Shown here piece by piece: positions 63,173-64,000 of a stretch of 64,000 bases of DNA (the stretch's first letter is position 1; each line of letters begins with the position of its first letter). A model generated the notes under the pieces. The model was not told the DNA's origin and ran no database searches. It saw only the letters and a program-made list of their open reading frames with translations. Source of the DNA: Lysobacteraceae bacterium. Lineage in GTDB: Bacteria > Pseudomonadota > Gammaproteobacteria > Xanthomonadales > Xanthomonadaceae. Location: NCBI GenBank assembly GCA_026005075.1, contig BPKJ01000005.1:124001-188000 (forward strand), in the 5' to 3' direction. Made by a program: the position numbers and the translations under genes.

Positions 63173-63764
63173 ATGGATCGACCGGCTCGATTTCGCCAAG
63201 CAGGGCGGTCTGCTCCCCGCGGTGGTCCAGGATGCCCGCAGCGGGCGGGTGCTGATGCTCGGCTACATGAACCGGGAGGCGCTGGAAGCCACCCTGCGCG
63301 ATGGCAAGGTCACCTTCCACAGCCGCAGCAAGGGGCGGCTGTGGCGCAAGGGCGAGACCTCGGGCCACGAGCTGGAACTGGTCTCGGTCGAGGCCGACTG
63401 CGATGCCGATGCGCTGCTGGTGCAGGCCGTGCCACAGGGCCCCACCTGCCACCTCGACCGCGCGAGCTGCTTTGCCGCAGCGCCAGCCCACTTCCTCGGC
63501 GAGCTCGATGCGCTGATCGGTCAGCGCGCTCGCCAGCGCCCGGCGGGCAGCTACACCACCGGCCTGCTCGAGGCCGGCATCCGCCGCATCGCTCAGAAGC
63601 TGGGCGAGGAGGGCGTGGAAACCGCACTGGCGGCGCTGGCCGAGGACGATGCGGCCCTGCTCGGCGAGGCGGCCGATCTGGTCTATCACCTGCTCGTGCT
63701 GCTGCGTGCGCGCGGTCTGGACCTTGTCGCGCTGGAGCAGACGCTGGCCCGGCGCCACGCCTGA
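63162..63764 (+). CDS. hisI: HisIE, bifunctional phosphoribosyl-AMP cyclohydrolase and phosphoribosyl-ATP pyrophosphatase
   Basis: HisIE of 200 residues with two fused enzymes. The N-terminal cyclohydrolase (about 1-110) has the zinc region D-C-D-A-D-A-L-L and [13 protein letters not shown]. The C-terminal pyrophosphatase (about 112-200) has [10 protein letters not shown] and E-A-A-D-L-V-Y-H. They act on the second and third steps. It closes the operon and overlaps the hisF end by 11 bases. Confidence 0.95.
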   Translation: MQHEWIDRLDFAKQGGLLPAVVQDARSGRVLMLGYMNREALEATLRDGKVTFHSRSKGRLWRKGETSGHELELVSVEADCDADALLVQAVPQGPTCHLDRASCFAAAPAHFLGELDALIGQRARQRPAGSYTTGLLEAGIRRIAQKLGEEGVETALAALAEDDAALLGEAADLVYHLLVLLRARGLDLVALEQTLARRHA

Positions 63765-63769
63765 GCGAG

Positions 63770-63793
63770 GCGGCCCCGGCCAGGCAAGGCCGC
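63770..63793 (+). terminator. Weak hairpin after the histidine operon
   Basis: GCGGCC at 63770-63775 and GGCCGC at 63788-63793 form a 6-bp stem with a 12-base loop, just after the hisIE stop. There is no T-run. It may mark the operon end, but support is thin. Confidence 0.3.
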
Positions 63794-63863
63794 GCTGTGC
63801 TAGCGTTCGGCGCGGAACCGGCCGCCTGGGCCGGGCGAGGCCTGGACGCGGGATGATCGGGTG

Positions 63864-64000
63864 ATGTGGGACAGTCTTGCCGCAGTGGCCGCCCTTTCGG
63901 CCGCAGGGGCACTGGCCCTTGCCTTCCACCGCTACCGTGCCGCCCAGTTCAGTCTGCTGCTGACCCTGATCGCGGCTGCGCTGGCCGCTGGCGGTGCGCG
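63864..64000 (+). CDS. N-terminus of a membrane protein, cut by the window edge
   Basis: The frame from the ATG at 63864 stays open to the end of the window (45 complete codons). The sequence has two hydrophobic stretches (about 4-21 and 29-44) separated by the basic segment H-R-Y-R-A-A-Q, which looks like two membrane helices. The family cannot be told from this piece. It lies about 100 bases past the histidine operon and may be a separate unit. Confidence 0.45.
   Translation, partial: MWDSLAAVAALSAAGALALAFHRYRAAQFSLLLTLIAAALAAGGA

Overview
This window is almost entirely a flagellar and chemotaxis island, followed by a complete histidine operon. GC content is high throughout. Gene order, the bifunctional HisB, the TrpR-like regulator ahead of hisG, polar-type flagellar control (FleQ, FlhF, FleN, FliA) and the tPilZ-like gene behind fliS together point to a gammaproteobacterium of the Xanthomonadales. 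That assignment is an inference from gene content; no 16S or other taxonomic marker is present.

Layout. 1-426 holds the end of a SlyD-type prolyl isomerase (+). From about 459 to 53605 nearly everything is on the minus strand. 459-13329 is a Che2-like (F7-type) chemosensory cluster, read right to left: STAS protein, cheY, cheA, poly-HAMP receptor, cheW, secreted OB-fold protein, second poly-HAMP receptor, cheW, cheR, cheD, cheB, short receptor. 13426-19824 is an F6-type flagellar chemosensory cluster: cheY, cheZ, cheA, motC, motD, a ParA-like array positioner and a CheW-domain ParP-like scaffold. 19847-30090 carries fliA, fleN, flhF, flhA, flhB, fliR, fliQ, fliP, fliO, fliN, fliM, fliL. 30091-36868 carries fliK to fliE. 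36989-39750 holds fleQ, a PilZ-like gene, a FliT-like gene and fliS. 39797-43069 holds fliD, flaG, fliC. 43291-53605 holds flgL to flgB. cheV (minus) and flgA, flgM, flgN (plus) follow, then a TrpR/YerC-family regulator and hisGDCBHAF-IE (plus). The window ends inside a small membrane-protein gene.

Regulation is readable in the DNA. Sigma-54 (-24/-12, GG-N10-GC) sites lie ahead of fliE, flgF, flgB and flgA. Sigma-28 (TAAA-N15-GCCGATAA type) sites lie ahead of fliC, flgM, motC and the short receptor, with a weaker match ahead of cheV. This fits a FleQ/sigma-54 middle tier and a FliA late tier restrained by FlgM. Many neighbouring genes share ATGA or GTGA stop-start overlaps, so they are probably translationally coupled. 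No gene-free stretch exceeds 300 bases.

Most notable observations: (1) the ParP-like scaffold (13426-14646) has three 59-residue repeats, each carrying a peptide resembling the CheY-binding peptides of FliM and CheZ in this same window; (2) flgF carries a single-base frameshift near codon 15; (3) CheD and the neighbouring short receptor share a C-terminal VELF motif; (4) two interleaved inverted repeats sit directly ahead of the TrpR-like regulator of the his operon; (5) a secreted OB-fold protein of unknown role is embedded between two duplicated receptor-CheW cassettes. No rRNA, tRNA, CRISPR array or insertion sequence was seen.
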